Origin: an uncultured Oscillospiraceae bacterium | GTDB taxonomy: Bacteria; Bacillota; Clostridia; Oscillospirales; Ruminococcaceae | Assembly: GCA_934481355.1 (NCBI GenBank) | Contig: CAKSPH010000008.1 | Span: 27,486 to 91,485, forward strand | DNA length: 64,000 nt | Direction: 5' to 3' | Shown here: piece by piece, positions 32,548 to 41,987 of the stretch | Layout: the number at the start of each line of letters is the position of its first letter | Position numbering within the stretch: the stretch's first letter is position 1 | Made by a program: the position numbers and the translations under genes | The notes under the pieces: generated by a model | What the model was told of the DNA's origin: nothing | Database searches by the model: none | The model's input: the letters and a program-made list of their open reading frames with translations, nothing else

Positions 32548-34602
32548 TCAGAAGTAAACCGAGTATTTCCCGAAATCGTCCTTTAGCAGCACCTTTCCCT
32601 GCTTTGAGAGCTGCTGTTTCACCGCCCTGAGTATATGCGCCATGTTCACGGCGGAATCCTCCTCCGCGGCAAGGAACGCGGCGGACATCACAGCGTTCTT
32701 TATCGCGGCTCCGGAAATCTCGAACTGCTCCGCGAGATAATCGAAGTCTATGCCGGGGTCGCGCGGCATTTCGGCCGGGAACATACTGTGCCACAGCGAA
32801 AGTCTCTGCGCGGCGTCCGGCAGCGGGAAGTTCACAACGCAGCTTATGCGGCGTATAAACGCCTCGTCTATGTTCTGTATGAGGTTGGTCGCCATCAGCA
32901 CTATCCCGTCGAAGCTCTCCAGCCTTTGCAGCAGGAACGATGTCTCAACGTTCGCGTATTTGTCGTGGCTGTCCTTTATTTCGCTGCGCTTTCCGAAAAG
33001 CGCGTCAGTTTCATCAAAGAAGAGTATCGCGCCGCATTTTTCCGCAGCATCGAAAATCTCGCCGAGGCTCTTTTCCGTTTCGCCGATGTACTTTGACATA
33101 ACCTGCGAGATATCCACCCGGTATGCGGGGAGCCCCAGCTCCCGTGCAACGATGGTCGCCGCCATGGTCTTACCTGTTCCTGGGGGGCCGGCGAACAGCA
33201 TCGTAAGTCCCTTTCCGTAGGCAAGGCGGCTCTCGAAGTTCCACCTGTCGAATACGATGTGGCGGTACTTTATCCGGGCGCACGCCTCGCGTATCTGCTG
33301 CTTTTCCTCCTCAGGGAGTATCAGGTCGTCCAGCGTGAACCGGCTGGATATCAGCGAAGCCTTTCCGCCGAAAGCGTTTTCAGCGGTGCGTGAGCACACC
33401 TCGTCAAGGAGCTCCTCTGTGGGCTCCGTCATATCCCGGGCGGACATTTCCTCCCTGAGCCGCTTTGCGCTTCCGGCTATCCGTGCGGGCTCGAAGCGGA
33501 ACTTGTTGGCGGCGGTCTGCGCCAGCTCCCCGCCGCATACCCCGGTTTCCAGCCACAGCCTGCGGCGGATGTCCCGGGGCAGCTCCTCAAGCTTAACGCA
33601 TAGCTGCGGCTGTTCCGTTTCAGGAATATCGGCGGGGCTTTCTGCGCACAGGAATACCGTTTTAGCCGCCCGGAACAGCACCTTTATCAGCTCCTTCAGA
33701 ATCCTGCTGTCGGAGTCACCGGTGATACCGGTCACGCAGACAAGGCACTGCTTCATCAGCAGTTCGCACACTATGTCAAGCTCAGCGGAGCCCCGGTCGC
33801 TGGCGGCGAACTCACGGATATCCACGAACAGCACCGCCCTGCGGAGCTTCGCGCCAAGCTGCTGAACAAGGAATTTCCTGCCGCTGCCATTCTCGCCGCA
33901 CACGCATATAATGCGCTCTCCGGGGAGCGTTACTGCGTGCTCCATCAGCGAGAGCTGCTGTTCGTAGCAGACCATTCCCGTTTCGGCGGGGTAGACCGTC
34001 CGCATAAGGCTGGTTTCCGGGAATCCCCCGCAGGATAGCAGCCGCCGGAAATACGGTCTGAATGCGAGCGGCGTGCGCAGTGGATTTCCCTCGAACGGCT
34101 GGAATACATATTTCAGGAGCTTTGCGGAAAGCGCGCCCACGCGGGAGGTATCCCCGCGGGCGAAAAGCTCCAGCGCCAGTCCGAGCGTAGGCGCGGTGGA
34201 GCGCACATTGTCGCAGATATAGCCGAAACTCCGTTCGTATTCCGGATTCACCAGCGGGAGCGCCGCAAGCGCGATGGTGAATCTCTCCAGCATACCGAAA
34301 CCGAACGCCCTGCAAACTCTGTCCAACGGCAGGGATACGCCGTTTTTCTCCGAGTCTGCGGAGCTTTCGGAGATTTCAGCCCATATTTCCGCAGCGCGCT
34401 GCTCACCCTGCTCCGAGAGGGAAAACGCGCGTGGCGAAAAGACGTTTTCCGCCTCCTCAAGGGAGATGACGAGCCCCTTGTATTTTTCGAACGGAGTGTC
34501 GGTAACGGACTTTGCCCTTACCACCGTGTCCATATATTCGCTGAGGTATACGCACAGCAGCCTTTCATAGTCCCGGAGCTGTCCGGAGGAATCGGAATAC
34601 AT
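32548..34602 (-). CDS. eCIS AAA+ ATPase (Afp15-like)
   Basis: A 684-residue AAA+ ATPase. The C-terminal module has Walker A GPPGTGKT at about 471-478, Walker B ILFFDETDALFGKR and an arginine-finger region AFIRRISCVVNFPLPD, as in the Afp15/Pvc15 family that is needed for particle assembly. The N-terminal half contains a second P-loop-like segment (CGENGSGRKFLVQQL, near 237-251) and looks like a degenerate ATPase domain. The ATG is 18 bases downstream of the PAAR-like gene. The giant protein gene follows after 17 bases, so it is in the middle of a tight operon. It is one of the two best markers that this is an eCIS and not a prophage. Confidence 0.92.
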   Translation of the reverse strand: MYSDSSGQLRDYERLLCVYLSEYMDTVVRAKSVTDTPFEKYKGLVISLEEAENVFSPRAFSLSEQGEQRAAEIWAEISESSADSEKNGVSLPLDRVCRAFGFGMLERFTIALAALPLVNPEYERSFGYICDNVRSTAPTLGLALELFARGDTSRVGALSAKLLKYVFQPFEGNPLRTPLAFRPYFRRLLSCGGFPETSLMRTVYPAETGMVCYEQQLSLMEHAVTLPGERIICVCGENGSGRKFLVQQLGAKLRRAVLFVDIREFAASDRGSAELDIVCELLMKQCLVCVTGITGDSDSRILKELIKVLFRAAKTVFLCAESPADIPETEQPQLCVKLEELPRDIRRRLWLETGVCGGELAQTAANKFRFEPARIAGSAKRLREEMSARDMTEPTEELLDEVCSRTAENAFGGKASLISSRFTLDDLILPEEEKQQIREACARIKYRHIVFDRWNFESRLAYGKGLTMLFAGPPGTGKTMAATIVARELGLPAYRVDISQVMSKYIGETEKSLGEIFDAAEKCGAILFFDETDALFGKRSEIKDSHDKYANVETSFLLQRLESFDGIVLMATNLIQNIDEAFIRRISCVVNFPLPDAAQRLSLWHSMFPAEMPRDPGIDFDYLAEQFEISGAAIKNAVMSAAFLAAEEDSAVNMAHILRAVKQQLSKQGKVLLKDDFGKYSVYF

Positions 34603-34619
34603 CTTTCACACCACGCTTT

Positions 34620-35009
34620 TCATGGAATAGTTATCGTTGTCTGTCCGGGGAATGTCACCGAGATGACCCCTCCCCACAGGCACATCAGCTTTGAGGAATT
34701 GCTGAGCGCCGGCTTGCCGCCGACAAGCACGGTCGGGCAGCCGGGAACCCACGGAGCCGCCACATTCGGCATACACGGCTGCGGAGTGAGCACACCCAGC
34801 GCTGCCGCCGTTGCCGCCGCCACCTGCGGATTTGCAAGGCTGGTGCACATTCCGAAGGGCATGATGTTGGTCGTGGGTTTGTTGTCCATTATCGTGGCGC
34901 AGGGCTTGCTGCACCCGAAAGCCTTGTTCTCCGGGAGCACCCCGAGCTGTGACGGAGCCAGTCCGAACGAGCAGGCGCACATCGCGCCCTGTACTACGAG
35001 AAGTGCCAT
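34620..35009 (-). CDS. DUF4280 PAAR-like spike tip protein
   Basis: A 129-residue protein of the DUF4280 family, which forms a PAAR-like cone that sharpens the spike. Landmarks are GAMCACSFG near the N-terminus, KAFGCSKPCATIMDNKPTTNI, MCTSLANP, TPQPCMP and LSNSSKLMCLWGGVISV. Repeated Cys residues are probably metal ligands. Its start overlaps the end of the preceding gene by 16 bases. It would sit on the gpV-like spike encoded at 41988. Confidence 0.9.
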   Translation of the reverse strand: MALLVVQGAMCACSFGLAPSQLGVLPENKAFGCSKPCATIMDNKPTTNIMPFGMCTSLANPQVAAATAAALGVLTPQPCMPNVAAPWVPGCPTVLVGGKPALSNSSKLMCLWGGVISVTFPGQTTITIP

Positions 35010-35494
35010 TGTTGCTCCTGTTCTGCAAATACCGTGAGGGTCATTCCCCGGGGGACTGCCTTCTTCAGAGGCTGCTCCAGCTTCATCACCGAGGCTGCGC
35101 GGTCGTAGTGCTGTATCTTCACCCTGCCGAAGCCGTAGTCCAGCGTGCAGCCGTCAAGCACCTGCGGCGCTGTCCCGGCGGGAGCCGCGATGAGTTCATC
35201 AGCCCCGGTTTCAGCGGTTATCGCGGTGATGAAGGCGAGCCGTACCGGAGCCGCGCCGTTCTGCCGGAGGTACACGTTCCCACTTCCGGAATCCCCCGCT
35301 TTTACCACAGCCGTGGAGTACCCCGGGCAGGAAACCGTTATTTCAGCGCCCGGCGGCAGGGGAGAGAGGAACACATAGAATCCTCCGTCCCGGTGGGAGG
35401 CGGTCAGCCCGCCGCAGGTGGCGTGCGCCTTTTCAAGCGGCGCGAAGCTCTGCGCTCCGGCGGCCCTGAGGACGTAATATGCATGGAATCTCAT
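34994..35494 (-). CDS. Small eCIS-operon protein, function unknown
   Basis: A 166-residue protein, not recognised. It has beta-rich composition. FYVFLSPLPPGAEITVSCPGYST (about 39-61) resembles a carboxypeptidase-regulatory-like beta sandwich strand pair, and the last third is a second beta-rich part with no known motif. Both ends overlap neighbours (DUF4255 and DUF4280 genes), so it is translated as part of the machine. It may be a baseplate or cap accessory. Confidence 0.6.
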   Translation of the reverse strand: MRFHAYYVLRAAGAQSFAPLEKAHATCGGLTASHRDGGFYVFLSPLPPGAEITVSCPGYSTAVVKAGDSGSGNVYLRQNGAAPVRLAFITAITAETGADELIAAPAGTAPQVLDGCTLDYGFGRVKIQHYDRAASVMKLEQPLKKAVPRGMTLTVFAEQEQQWHFS

Positions 35495-36072
35495 CTTCGG
35501 GTCCCCCTCTGCCGGAGCGTGATATCAGCGGTTGTGACGCGCCTTACCTCGCGTATCTTCTCAGAGTCGATGAACACCGCCGACGCCTTGTAGAACAGCG
35601 CAGGCTTCGGGGATACGCTGTACGCCGCCCATATCTTCAGCTTGTCCTCGTAGGCGATGTTTTCGAGATTTATGTTCAGCGCCTGCCCGGCTTCCGCAAG
35701 GGATCCGTACAGTCTGTCGGAAATTACGCGATTGTCTGAGAGCGTCTGGAACACCCTGCCGAGTATCCTCTGCTCGTCCTGCGCCCTCACCGAGATATCC
35801 GATTTCAGCGCCGTGAATATCATGTAGTGCAGGTTCACCGCGGACGGAGCCGCACGGACGTGCGTTTCATCAACGACTATCTCTCCCCTGTTCACGGAGG
35901 TACCCGCGTCCTCTGAGATATCGTAGAGGCACACGCCCAGACGGAAATTTCCCGGCTCGTCAGGGCTGCACATTCCTATGAACTCCGGTTTTTCCACCGG
36001 GGGAACGCAGTTCCGGCGCAGGAATTCCACTATCGTCCTGCCGGAATCTGAAATTGCCGTATAGCCTGCCAT
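35491..36072 (-). CDS. DUF4255 tail terminator / cap (Afp16-like)
   Basis: A 193-residue protein of the DUF4255 (Pvc16 N-terminal) family: it begins with TAISDSGRTIVEFLRRN, then FRLGVCLYDI, then HYMIFTAL and RILGRVFQTLSDN. In Afp and PVC particles this protein caps the end of the tube and sheath. The ATG is preceded by GATAGGAGG. The next gene begins before this one ends. Its presence with the AAA+ ATPase defines the eCIS type. Confidence 0.9.
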   Translation of the reverse strand: MAGYTAISDSGRTIVEFLRRNCVPPVEKPEFIGMCSPDEPGNFRLGVCLYDISEDAGTSVNRGEIVVDETHVRAAPSAVNLHYMIFTALKSDISVRAQDEQRILGRVFQTLSDNRVISDRLYGSLAEAGQALNINLENIAYEDKLKIWAAYSVSPKPALFYKASAVFIDSEKIREVRRVTTADITLRQRGTRR

Positions 36073-36080
36073 TGCTCCTC

Positions 36081-38456
36081 CTATCTCATAAACAGGGTGC
36101 CGTTTTCCGTTGTCTCCGTCAGCCCGAATCCCGCAGCGAAAAGCCCGCTCGGGATATACAGCGAATCCCCCGCCTGCATGGGGAGCTCCGCCAGAGCGAA
36201 CAGTTTGTCGCCGATATACGCGGCGGTGTCGTCCGTCCGGAATTCTATCAGCACGTTGTCGTTCTTGATGACGTACACGCCGTTTGCCGTGATGAACTGT
36301 GAATCCGTAAGCTCCGCGAGTTTCACGGCGTTAACGAACACCGTCCCGTCAAGCTCGATCGTGAGCGTATCCGAATAGATATCGTACTTCGGGATAACCA
36401 GCTTGTATTGATACAGCTCGTCAAACGCGGAGGTCCCGCCCGGGACGCTTCCGGAGCCGCCGGAGCCGTCAGAACCCCCGGAGCCGCTGTCCGGCTTCAT
36501 GTTTCCGGACTGAGCCGCCGCAATGTCGGCCCGGAGCCTATCGTCAAGGGAATCCACGCCGCTGTCCCTGAGCTTTTCCGCCGCGTAGGAAAGCGCCCTT
36601 GCGCGGGTATCGTCCGTCATGCAGGCTTCGGGGACGTTTTTCAGCGCGTCCGTCAGCGCGGAGTACGCGCTTTCCGCCGATGAAGCGTCAGCGGCTTCAA
36701 GGTCCGCCAGCGCCTGATCAAAGCTGTCCAGCAGGGTGGAATCGCTGTCGCTGAGCAGGTCTTTCAGCGCGTCAATTTCAGCCTGAGCCTGTCGCGCCGC
36801 CTTTGCGGAGTCCTTTCCGCTGAGCTGGTCTGATTTCGCGTCCAGCAGGGCGCGGTATTTTTCGTCTGCCTGCGCCGCAAAATCAGCCCGGGCGGCCGCG
36901 AGCCCGTCAGTGAGCGCGTCGAGCTCCGCCTTTTTCTGGTCGGAAGCCGCCGTATCGCCGGCTGAAAGCGCGTCTATGTATTCGTCGTATTTGCTGTCCA
37001 GCTGTTTCTGGAGGTCGTCTAGCTTCTTTTTCTCGGCAGCAAGGGCGCTGTCAGAGCGCGCTTCTGCCTGAGCCGCCTTTGCGAGGATATCCGCGGCGCT
37101 TTCCGCCGATATTCCGGCGACTGCCTGCGCCAGCTCGTCCCCGGCTGTGGAGGCTGAGATATCCTCAAGCAGCGCCCCCAGCTCCCCGAGCTTTTCGGCG
37201 GTAAGCCGGTTGTATTCCTCGGAGTCGGTGCTGCCGGCGGTGTAGAAAGCGCTGTCCTTGGCGAAATTCTCTGCGTCCTTTACAGCGGATCGCAGGGCGG
37301 TTTTCACGTCTTCGGAGGAAACTCCGCTGTCGTCGGTATAGTAATCGCTTGTGCCGTTCTTTACGGAATCCGCGAGGCCGGAAACGCTGCTCACCGCCGC
37401 GTCAAAAAGCTCCCCGGACATCTCGGCTGCTGCTGATTTGTCCACTGCTTCTCCGTTTGTCATGGCGCTGAGCACCGCCAGCTTTTCCGCCTGAGCGGCG
37501 GCTTCACCGGAGTTGCCGCTTTCGGCTGCGGAGATCAGCTTTTCTTCAAGCTCGGCCTGCTTTTCAGCCGCCGTACCGCTGCCGGAGGAGGTCTCGCTGT
37601 CGAGGGTGCTCATGTCCTCCAGCAGGGCGGACTGCACGTCCGAAAGCGTGGAGATGAGGTCTGCGTGGTCGGATTTATCCGGGTCGCCAAGCCGTGCAAT
37701 CTCGTCCTCTATCCGCGCGTAGACCACTTCGGAGCAGTGCTTGTCGAGCTGTCCGCGCAGCTTCACCTTCAGGGAGGCAACGGAGTCCGCCGCAGAGCCA
37801 TCCAGCAAGGAAACAAGCGGGTCGAGGGCATTCATCCTGCGGGAAAGCGCGTAGGTCGTATCGTCAGAAACCGGCGCGAGTATCGCGTTCAGCGAGTCGC
37901 GCTCCGCAACGTATACATCATGCTGGTGGACAGCCTGATCGTCGTCCTCGTCGGGATCCTTGGTGGAATCCGCAAGGCTGTTCGCTATCTCAAGCTGCTG
38001 GCTGAGGGAGCTGCAAGCGTCTATCTGTGAGGGCAGAACGGTGCTGTCCACGTCCTGCACGGAAATATTGTTTCCGGTGGTGAGGTCAACGACTGTGCCG
38101 TCCGCCTTGAAATACAGCGTGAGCGTGAGCTCGTCTATCGTCTTGTTGTCCACGATACGGCTGTTGGAGAGCACGATGTCGTTGACGCTTTCCGCGTCCG
38201 TTATGTCGTACCACACGCCGCTGTTGAGGTCGGACTTGTAGTATATCCTGTCCTGATTCCCATCCTGCGCGGTGTTTTCGGCAAGGGTCTGGTTTTCCTC
38301 GTTCAACGCCTGAAAATCAATAAGGCAGGTGCCTATTATCAGCGAGGCGTCGTTTATCTTGTCCGCGGAGGGTCTGTTCTCGCCGAATGTGAATACTCCG
38401 AGCGCCGCCGCAGTCACTGCCGCCGCGGATATCACGATGATCTTCTTTCTGGACAT
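36081..38456 (-). CDS. Secreted coiled-coil protein with C-terminal stalk domain
   Basis: A 791-residue protein. Residues 1-27 are an uncleaved signal anchor or signal peptide (KKIIVISAAAVTAAALGVFTF). About 55-150 is a globular part (SGVWYDITDAESVNDI), and about 160-655 a long Ala/Glu/Lys coiled coil. A Gly/Ser linker (about 660-680) follows. The last 105 residues match the copper-amine-oxidase N-terminal-like (stalk) domain (FVNAVKLAELTDSQF, DSLYIPSGLFAAGFGLTETTENGTLFM), common on Bacillota cell-surface proteins. It therefore works outside the membrane. AAGGAGG precedes ATG. With the neighbouring TolC-like gene it suggests an envelope module for the injection system. Confidence 0.75.
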   Translation of the reverse strand: MSRKKIIVISAAAVTAAALGVFTFGENRPSADKINDASLIIGTCLIDFQALNEENQTLAENTAQDGNQDRIYYKSDLNSGVWYDITDAESVNDIVLSNSRIVDNKTIDELTLTLYFKADGTVVDLTTGNNISVQDVDSTVLPSQIDACSSLSQQLEIANSLADSTKDPDEDDDQAVHQHDVYVAERDSLNAILAPVSDDTTYALSRRMNALDPLVSLLDGSAADSVASLKVKLRGQLDKHCSEVVYARIEDEIARLGDPDKSDHADLISTLSDVQSALLEDMSTLDSETSSGSGTAAEKQAELEEKLISAAESGNSGEAAAQAEKLAVLSAMTNGEAVDKSAAAEMSGELFDAAVSSVSGLADSVKNGTSDYYTDDSGVSSEDVKTALRSAVKDAENFAKDSAFYTAGSTDSEEYNRLTAEKLGELGALLEDISASTAGDELAQAVAGISAESAADILAKAAQAEARSDSALAAEKKKLDDLQKQLDSKYDEYIDALSAGDTAASDQKKAELDALTDGLAAARADFAAQADEKYRALLDAKSDQLSGKDSAKAARQAQAEIDALKDLLSDSDSTLLDSFDQALADLEAADASSAESAYSALTDALKNVPEACMTDDTRARALSYAAEKLRDSGVDSLDDRLRADIAAAQSGNMKPDSGSGGSDGSGGSGSVPGGTSAFDELYQYKLVIPKYDIYSDTLTIELDGTVFVNAVKLAELTDSQFITANGVYVIKNDNVLIEFRTDDTAAYIGDKLFALAELPMQAGDSLYIPSGLFAAGFGLTETTENGTLFMR

Positions 38457-38474
38457 GGCTTTGCCCTCCTTTCG

Positions 38475-40490
38475 TTATAGTGTGAGAAGCTGCTGACCGT
38501 CCCCGGTGGATACCACGTTCAGCACGGCCTGCTCATCGCCCGCGGAATACAGCTTCACCGTAAATCCGGAGGTGTCGCCGAAAGTGCTGGCAAGGTGGGA
38601 AACTCCCTTTTCAGCGGTGCCGCTTCCTATCAGCGTATCGCCGCTGTAAAGCTCGAATTTATCGAAGCTGAACTGTTCTGTTTTTATCGAGAAAACCGCT
38701 TTCAGCCCATTTTTCGAAACGCTCCATGTTCCCGCGTTGAACCTCGACGAGCCGGACTGCGCCGCCTGTAAGTCGAGCGTGCCGCTGTACTGCATTCCGT
38801 CAAAGACGGCGTTGTATTTCAGCTCGCCGTCCTTGTAGAGCTTCAGTGTGAGCAGGGAAGTATCGGAATACACCGTGCTCAGCCCGGTCATGGTTTTGCC
38901 GACTGCGGTGCGCTTTCCGATGAGTTTTCCCTCGGAGGTGTACAGTTCGTAGTCGGTAACGTCATAGCTTTCCGGAATGGAAACGCCGAAGCTCGCTTTT
39001 AGCGAAGCGCCGCTGACCGTGACGTACCACGAAGGCTCGGAGCTTCCGGAGCTTTCACCCGCCGTTATGCCGTTTTCGTAGTTCTTGATTGACCCGGTGC
39101 CGCTTCCGTTCAGCTTATCCGAGATATATCCCGCCGACTGGAGGTTGTACGCGGAAAGGCTCTTGGCGTAATCCACCCGCATTTCGTAGATGGATCTCTG
39201 CTGTTCCATCAGACTGACTTTCTTGTCGTACAGGTCGGTGAATGACGTCAGCCCCTTTCGGTTGTCCGCGAGGGCGTCCGCGTAATCCTGTTCAGCCGCC
39301 GCCAGATAGTCCACAGCCGACTGATAGCTTCCCTTTGCCTCCTGAAGCGCGTAGAATCCGTCCGTCAGGGAGTTCACCAGAGTATTATAGGCGGTCTTTC
39401 TGTCCTGCTCCGCCTCGTCAAGTTCCGCAAGGCTCACGAAAAGCGCGTAGCGCTCGTCCTCAAGATACCTCTCGCCGGAGTAGGTTTTCTTGAACCATTC
39501 TTTCGGTATCTTGATTTTAAAGAAAATCAGCCTTATAACGTAATTTCCGTTCCACGGCTGCTGAATTCTGGAGAGGAAGCTGTGGTAGATGTTGATGAAA
39601 TAGTCGTAGTCCACCGCTTCTCCGCGCGCCCGGCAGGAATTAAGATAGGACATGATAACCGAAGCGTCATTGCCGTACCTGCCGGAATATACGCTCTTGA
39701 CGGTCTGGGTGCTGCTGTCGGCGTTGTTCCTGGTCTCCAGCGCCTTGTAGTAGGAGTAATCGTATTTCAGCGCGTAGCTCCTGATATCGCCGAGCATGGA
39801 GCGGCTTATTTCAGTTTCAGGGAGCGTGCATTCAAACCGGAATCCCTTTGTGAGGTCGGTCCCGGCTATCGCGGAGAGCTTCTCCTTGGCGCGTTCGCAG
39901 GTGCTTTTTGCCTTTGTGAGAGCGGTCTGCGCGTCGTTTACCTGCTTTTCCATGTAGTCCGCGTCGCTTTTCAGGGCGTCCCCGGCGGCGTAGGCGGACA
40001 TCACCTGCTTCTGTGCTGACTGCGCCTCGCTTAGCAGGTTCGTGTAATATTCTGTCTCGTACCCGCTGTAAACCACGGTGTAGTACTGCTGCTCGCATTC
40101 CGCGATGGCGGAGAGCCGCGCGTTTTCGTACTCCGCGTTGAGTATCCTGAGCTCGCTCTGGATATCCGGGACTTTTGTCAGCAGTTCGATCTCCTTGGGC
40201 ATTCCGTGCTTTTCAGGGAACTTTATGTTGAACAGCAGCGAGAACCGCACGGTGCTTTCTCTCTTGCGCGTGTCCGCGATGGCGGAGTACGCCTGTTTCA
40301 GCTCTATCTGCTTTTTTACGCGGCTGAGCGTGACCTTACGCAGGCTGTCGCTGTTCGAGAGGGTCAGCGATATTGCCTGCTGAAGAGTCAGCAGTGTTTC
40401 AGCCGCGTATACGGTCGTCCCTGCAAATCCGCCGCAGAATACTGTGACAGCGGCCGCGCACGCCGTTATTTTTCGTATGAACCTCTCCAT
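38475..40490 (-). CDS. Secreted TolC-like coiled-coil protein
   Basis: A 671-residue protein. A signal peptide (residues 1-29, ending TTVYAAE) is followed by LTLQQAISLTLSNSDSLRKV, the classic start of outer-membrane efflux (OEP/TolC) proteins. Two long helical hairpins then run to about residue 450. Two related beta domains (about 497-580 and 590-665; each has L-x-Y-x-G/S-x-G-x-L-I-G) close the protein. It lacks a clear outer-membrane barrel strand set. Monoderm Bacillota normally lack TolC partners, so it may build an alpha-helical conduit or spacer across the cell wall. It is directly downstream of the MORN-protein gene (9-base gap) in the eCIS operon. Confidence 0.65.
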   Translation of the reverse strand: MERFIRKITACAAAVTVFCGGFAGTTVYAAETLLTLQQAISLTLSNSDSLRKVTLSRVKKQIELKQAYSAIADTRKRESTVRFSLLFNIKFPEKHGMPKEIELLTKVPDIQSELRILNAEYENARLSAIAECEQQYYTVVYSGYETEYYTNLLSEAQSAQKQVMSAYAAGDALKSDADYMEKQVNDAQTALTKAKSTCERAKEKLSAIAGTDLTKGFRFECTLPETEISRSMLGDIRSYALKYDYSYYKALETRNNADSSTQTVKSVYSGRYGNDASVIMSYLNSCRARGEAVDYDYFINIYHSFLSRIQQPWNGNYVIRLIFFKIKIPKEWFKKTYSGERYLEDERYALFVSLAELDEAEQDRKTAYNTLVNSLTDGFYALQEAKGSYQSAVDYLAAAEQDYADALADNRKGLTSFTDLYDKKVSLMEQQRSIYEMRVDYAKSLSAYNLQSAGYISDKLNGSGTGSIKNYENGITAGESSGSSEPSWYVTVSGASLKASFGVSIPESYDVTDYELYTSEGKLIGKRTAVGKTMTGLSTVYSDTSLLTLKLYKDGELKYNAVFDGMQYSGTLDLQAAQSGSSRFNAGTWSVSKNGLKAVFSIKTEQFSFDKFELYSGDTLIGSGTAEKGVSHLASTFGDTSGFTVKLYSAGDEQAVLNVVSTGDGQQLLTL

Positions 40491-40499
40491 TATGTCACC

Positions 40500-41969
40500 T
40501 CACACTGCGCCTGTCTCGTACCACAATACCTTGTCATCCGCGCTGTACAGCTTTATGAAGCTGCCGCCGCTGATGTACTTTTCGCATATCATCCTGGCGG
40601 GAGCGTCTATCCCGAGGTACTTCATCAGCCGCCTGTCAGCGCTTGTCGGGCGGAACTCGTAGGAATCGTATGGTTCGCCGAAGCCCTCCGGAGCCGACTT
40701 TCCCGGAGCTTTTCCGGTCTCCGCGCCGTACAGCCGCTGGGTTCCGGTTATTATCATTCTGTCTGCCTTTCCGTCATCGCTGAACAGGAATCCGCAGCCC
40801 AGCTCCCCGAAGTAAAGCAGTGTGCCGCCGCCCGCGGAGCGCTCCTCCGTGCCCGCCGTGAAAGCCGCCTGAACCGTGCTCTTGTCCGCGTGGATATAGC
40901 TGTACCAGCTTATTTCGCCGTCGGTCATGTTCCCGCAGAATATCTGCTCGCCGGTGCTGCGGAATATCGAGCACACGCCGTTTGCAAGTCCGTCCTCGAA
41001 CTGGCCTTCCACGCGGAGATCGCCGTTCCAGCCGTACAGCGTTCCGGAGCCGCTGTAAATTCCGTTGGAAAAACCGCCGGAATACGTCTTGCCGCCCTTC
41101 GGGGAGTACTCGGTGCCCTCGCCGGACATCTCGCCGTCAACGAATCCGCCGACATATTTCAGCGTTCCGTTTTCGTAGAGCTCGCCGTTTCCGCTGTATT
41201 TTCCGTTCACGAATCCACCGGAGTAGACCGGATTCCCGTCCTCGGAGTAGAGCCGTCCGTCGCCGTTCAGCTGACCGGCGGCGTAGCTTCCCTGTGCGCG
41301 TATCCTGCCGTTTGCATAGTATTCCGTGCCATTTCCGCTGTACAGTCCTCCGGAGAAATCCCCGTCGTAGACCAGCGTTCCGCTGTCGGTGTACAGCTTT
41401 CCGGAGCCGCTGTAAACGCTTCCGCTGAAGCCGCCCTCATATTTCAGAATGCCGTTGAGATCGTAGAGCTTTCCGTTTCCGGAGTATTCATTGTCCTCAA
41501 AGCCGCCCTGATACACCAGCACTCCGTTGTCGTAGAGCCTGCCGTCGCCCTGGGCAGCGCCGCCGGAAACTCTTCCGGCGTAGAGCAGGGTACCGTACTG
41601 CGTGTAGACCTCCGCGCTTCCGTCGGCGGTGAAGAAATCCGCAGTGTTCACCACCAGCTTCTGTGTGAACAGGTTCTTTTTCAGCAGCGGCACCAGAAGC
41701 CAAACCACCGCGAGCACCACAGCCGCCGCCAGAAGCAGCCCTCCGAGCAGGGCGCGCTTTGCAACGTAATTTCCGCCGAGCTTAACATAATCCCCGAGCT
41801 CTGACGGCTTCTTTATCACGAAGCTGACCATGCCGCGCAGTATATCCTTCGCCTTTTTCGCGGCAGTGACCGGCAGCTGCTTTATCTTGCTGAGCTTTGT
41901 GGTCAGCCTGCTGAGCATTGATTTGAAGAATCCCTCGATACGCTTGAAGAGAATGTCCAGAAAATTCAC
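40500..41969 (-). CDS. Membrane-anchored MORN-repeat protein
   Basis: A 489-residue protein starting at GTG behind AAAGGCGG. There is a basic cytoplasmic N-terminus, one transmembrane helix at about 73-95 (LLGGLLLAAAVVLAVVWLLVPLL), then about ten MORN repeats (120-345; pattern Y-x-G-x-F-x-x-G-x-x-x-G-x-G-x-L-Y) and a C-terminal globular part with a Cys. MORN arrays form extended beta ladders used in scaffolding. Topology predicts that the repeats face outwards. It is placed between the spike gene and the TolC-like gene, so it probably helps to tie the machine or its exit path to the membrane. Confidence 0.8.
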   Translation of the reverse strand: MNFLDILFKRIEGFFKSMLSRLTTKLSKIKQLPVTAAKKAKDILRGMVSFVIKKPSELGDYVKLGGNYVAKRALLGGLLLAAAVVLAVVWLLVPLLKKNLFTQKLVVNTADFFTADGSAEVYTQYGTLLYAGRVSGGAAQGDGRLYDNGVLVYQGGFEDNEYSGNGKLYDLNGILKYEGGFSGSVYSGSGKLYTDSGTLVYDGDFSGGLYSGNGTEYYANGRIRAQGSYAAGQLNGDGRLYSEDGNPVYSGGFVNGKYSGNGELYENGTLKYVGGFVDGEMSGEGTEYSPKGGKTYSGGFSNGIYSGSGTLYGWNGDLRVEGQFEDGLANGVCSIFRSTGEQIFCGNMTDGEISWYSYIHADKSTVQAAFTAGTEERSAGGGTLLYFGELGCGFLFSDDGKADRMIITGTQRLYGAETGKAPGKSAPEGFGEPYDSYEFRPTSADRRLMKYLGIDAPARMICEKYISGGSFIKLYSADDKVLWYETGAV

Positions 41970-41987
41970 GCCGTCACCGCCTTTCGC

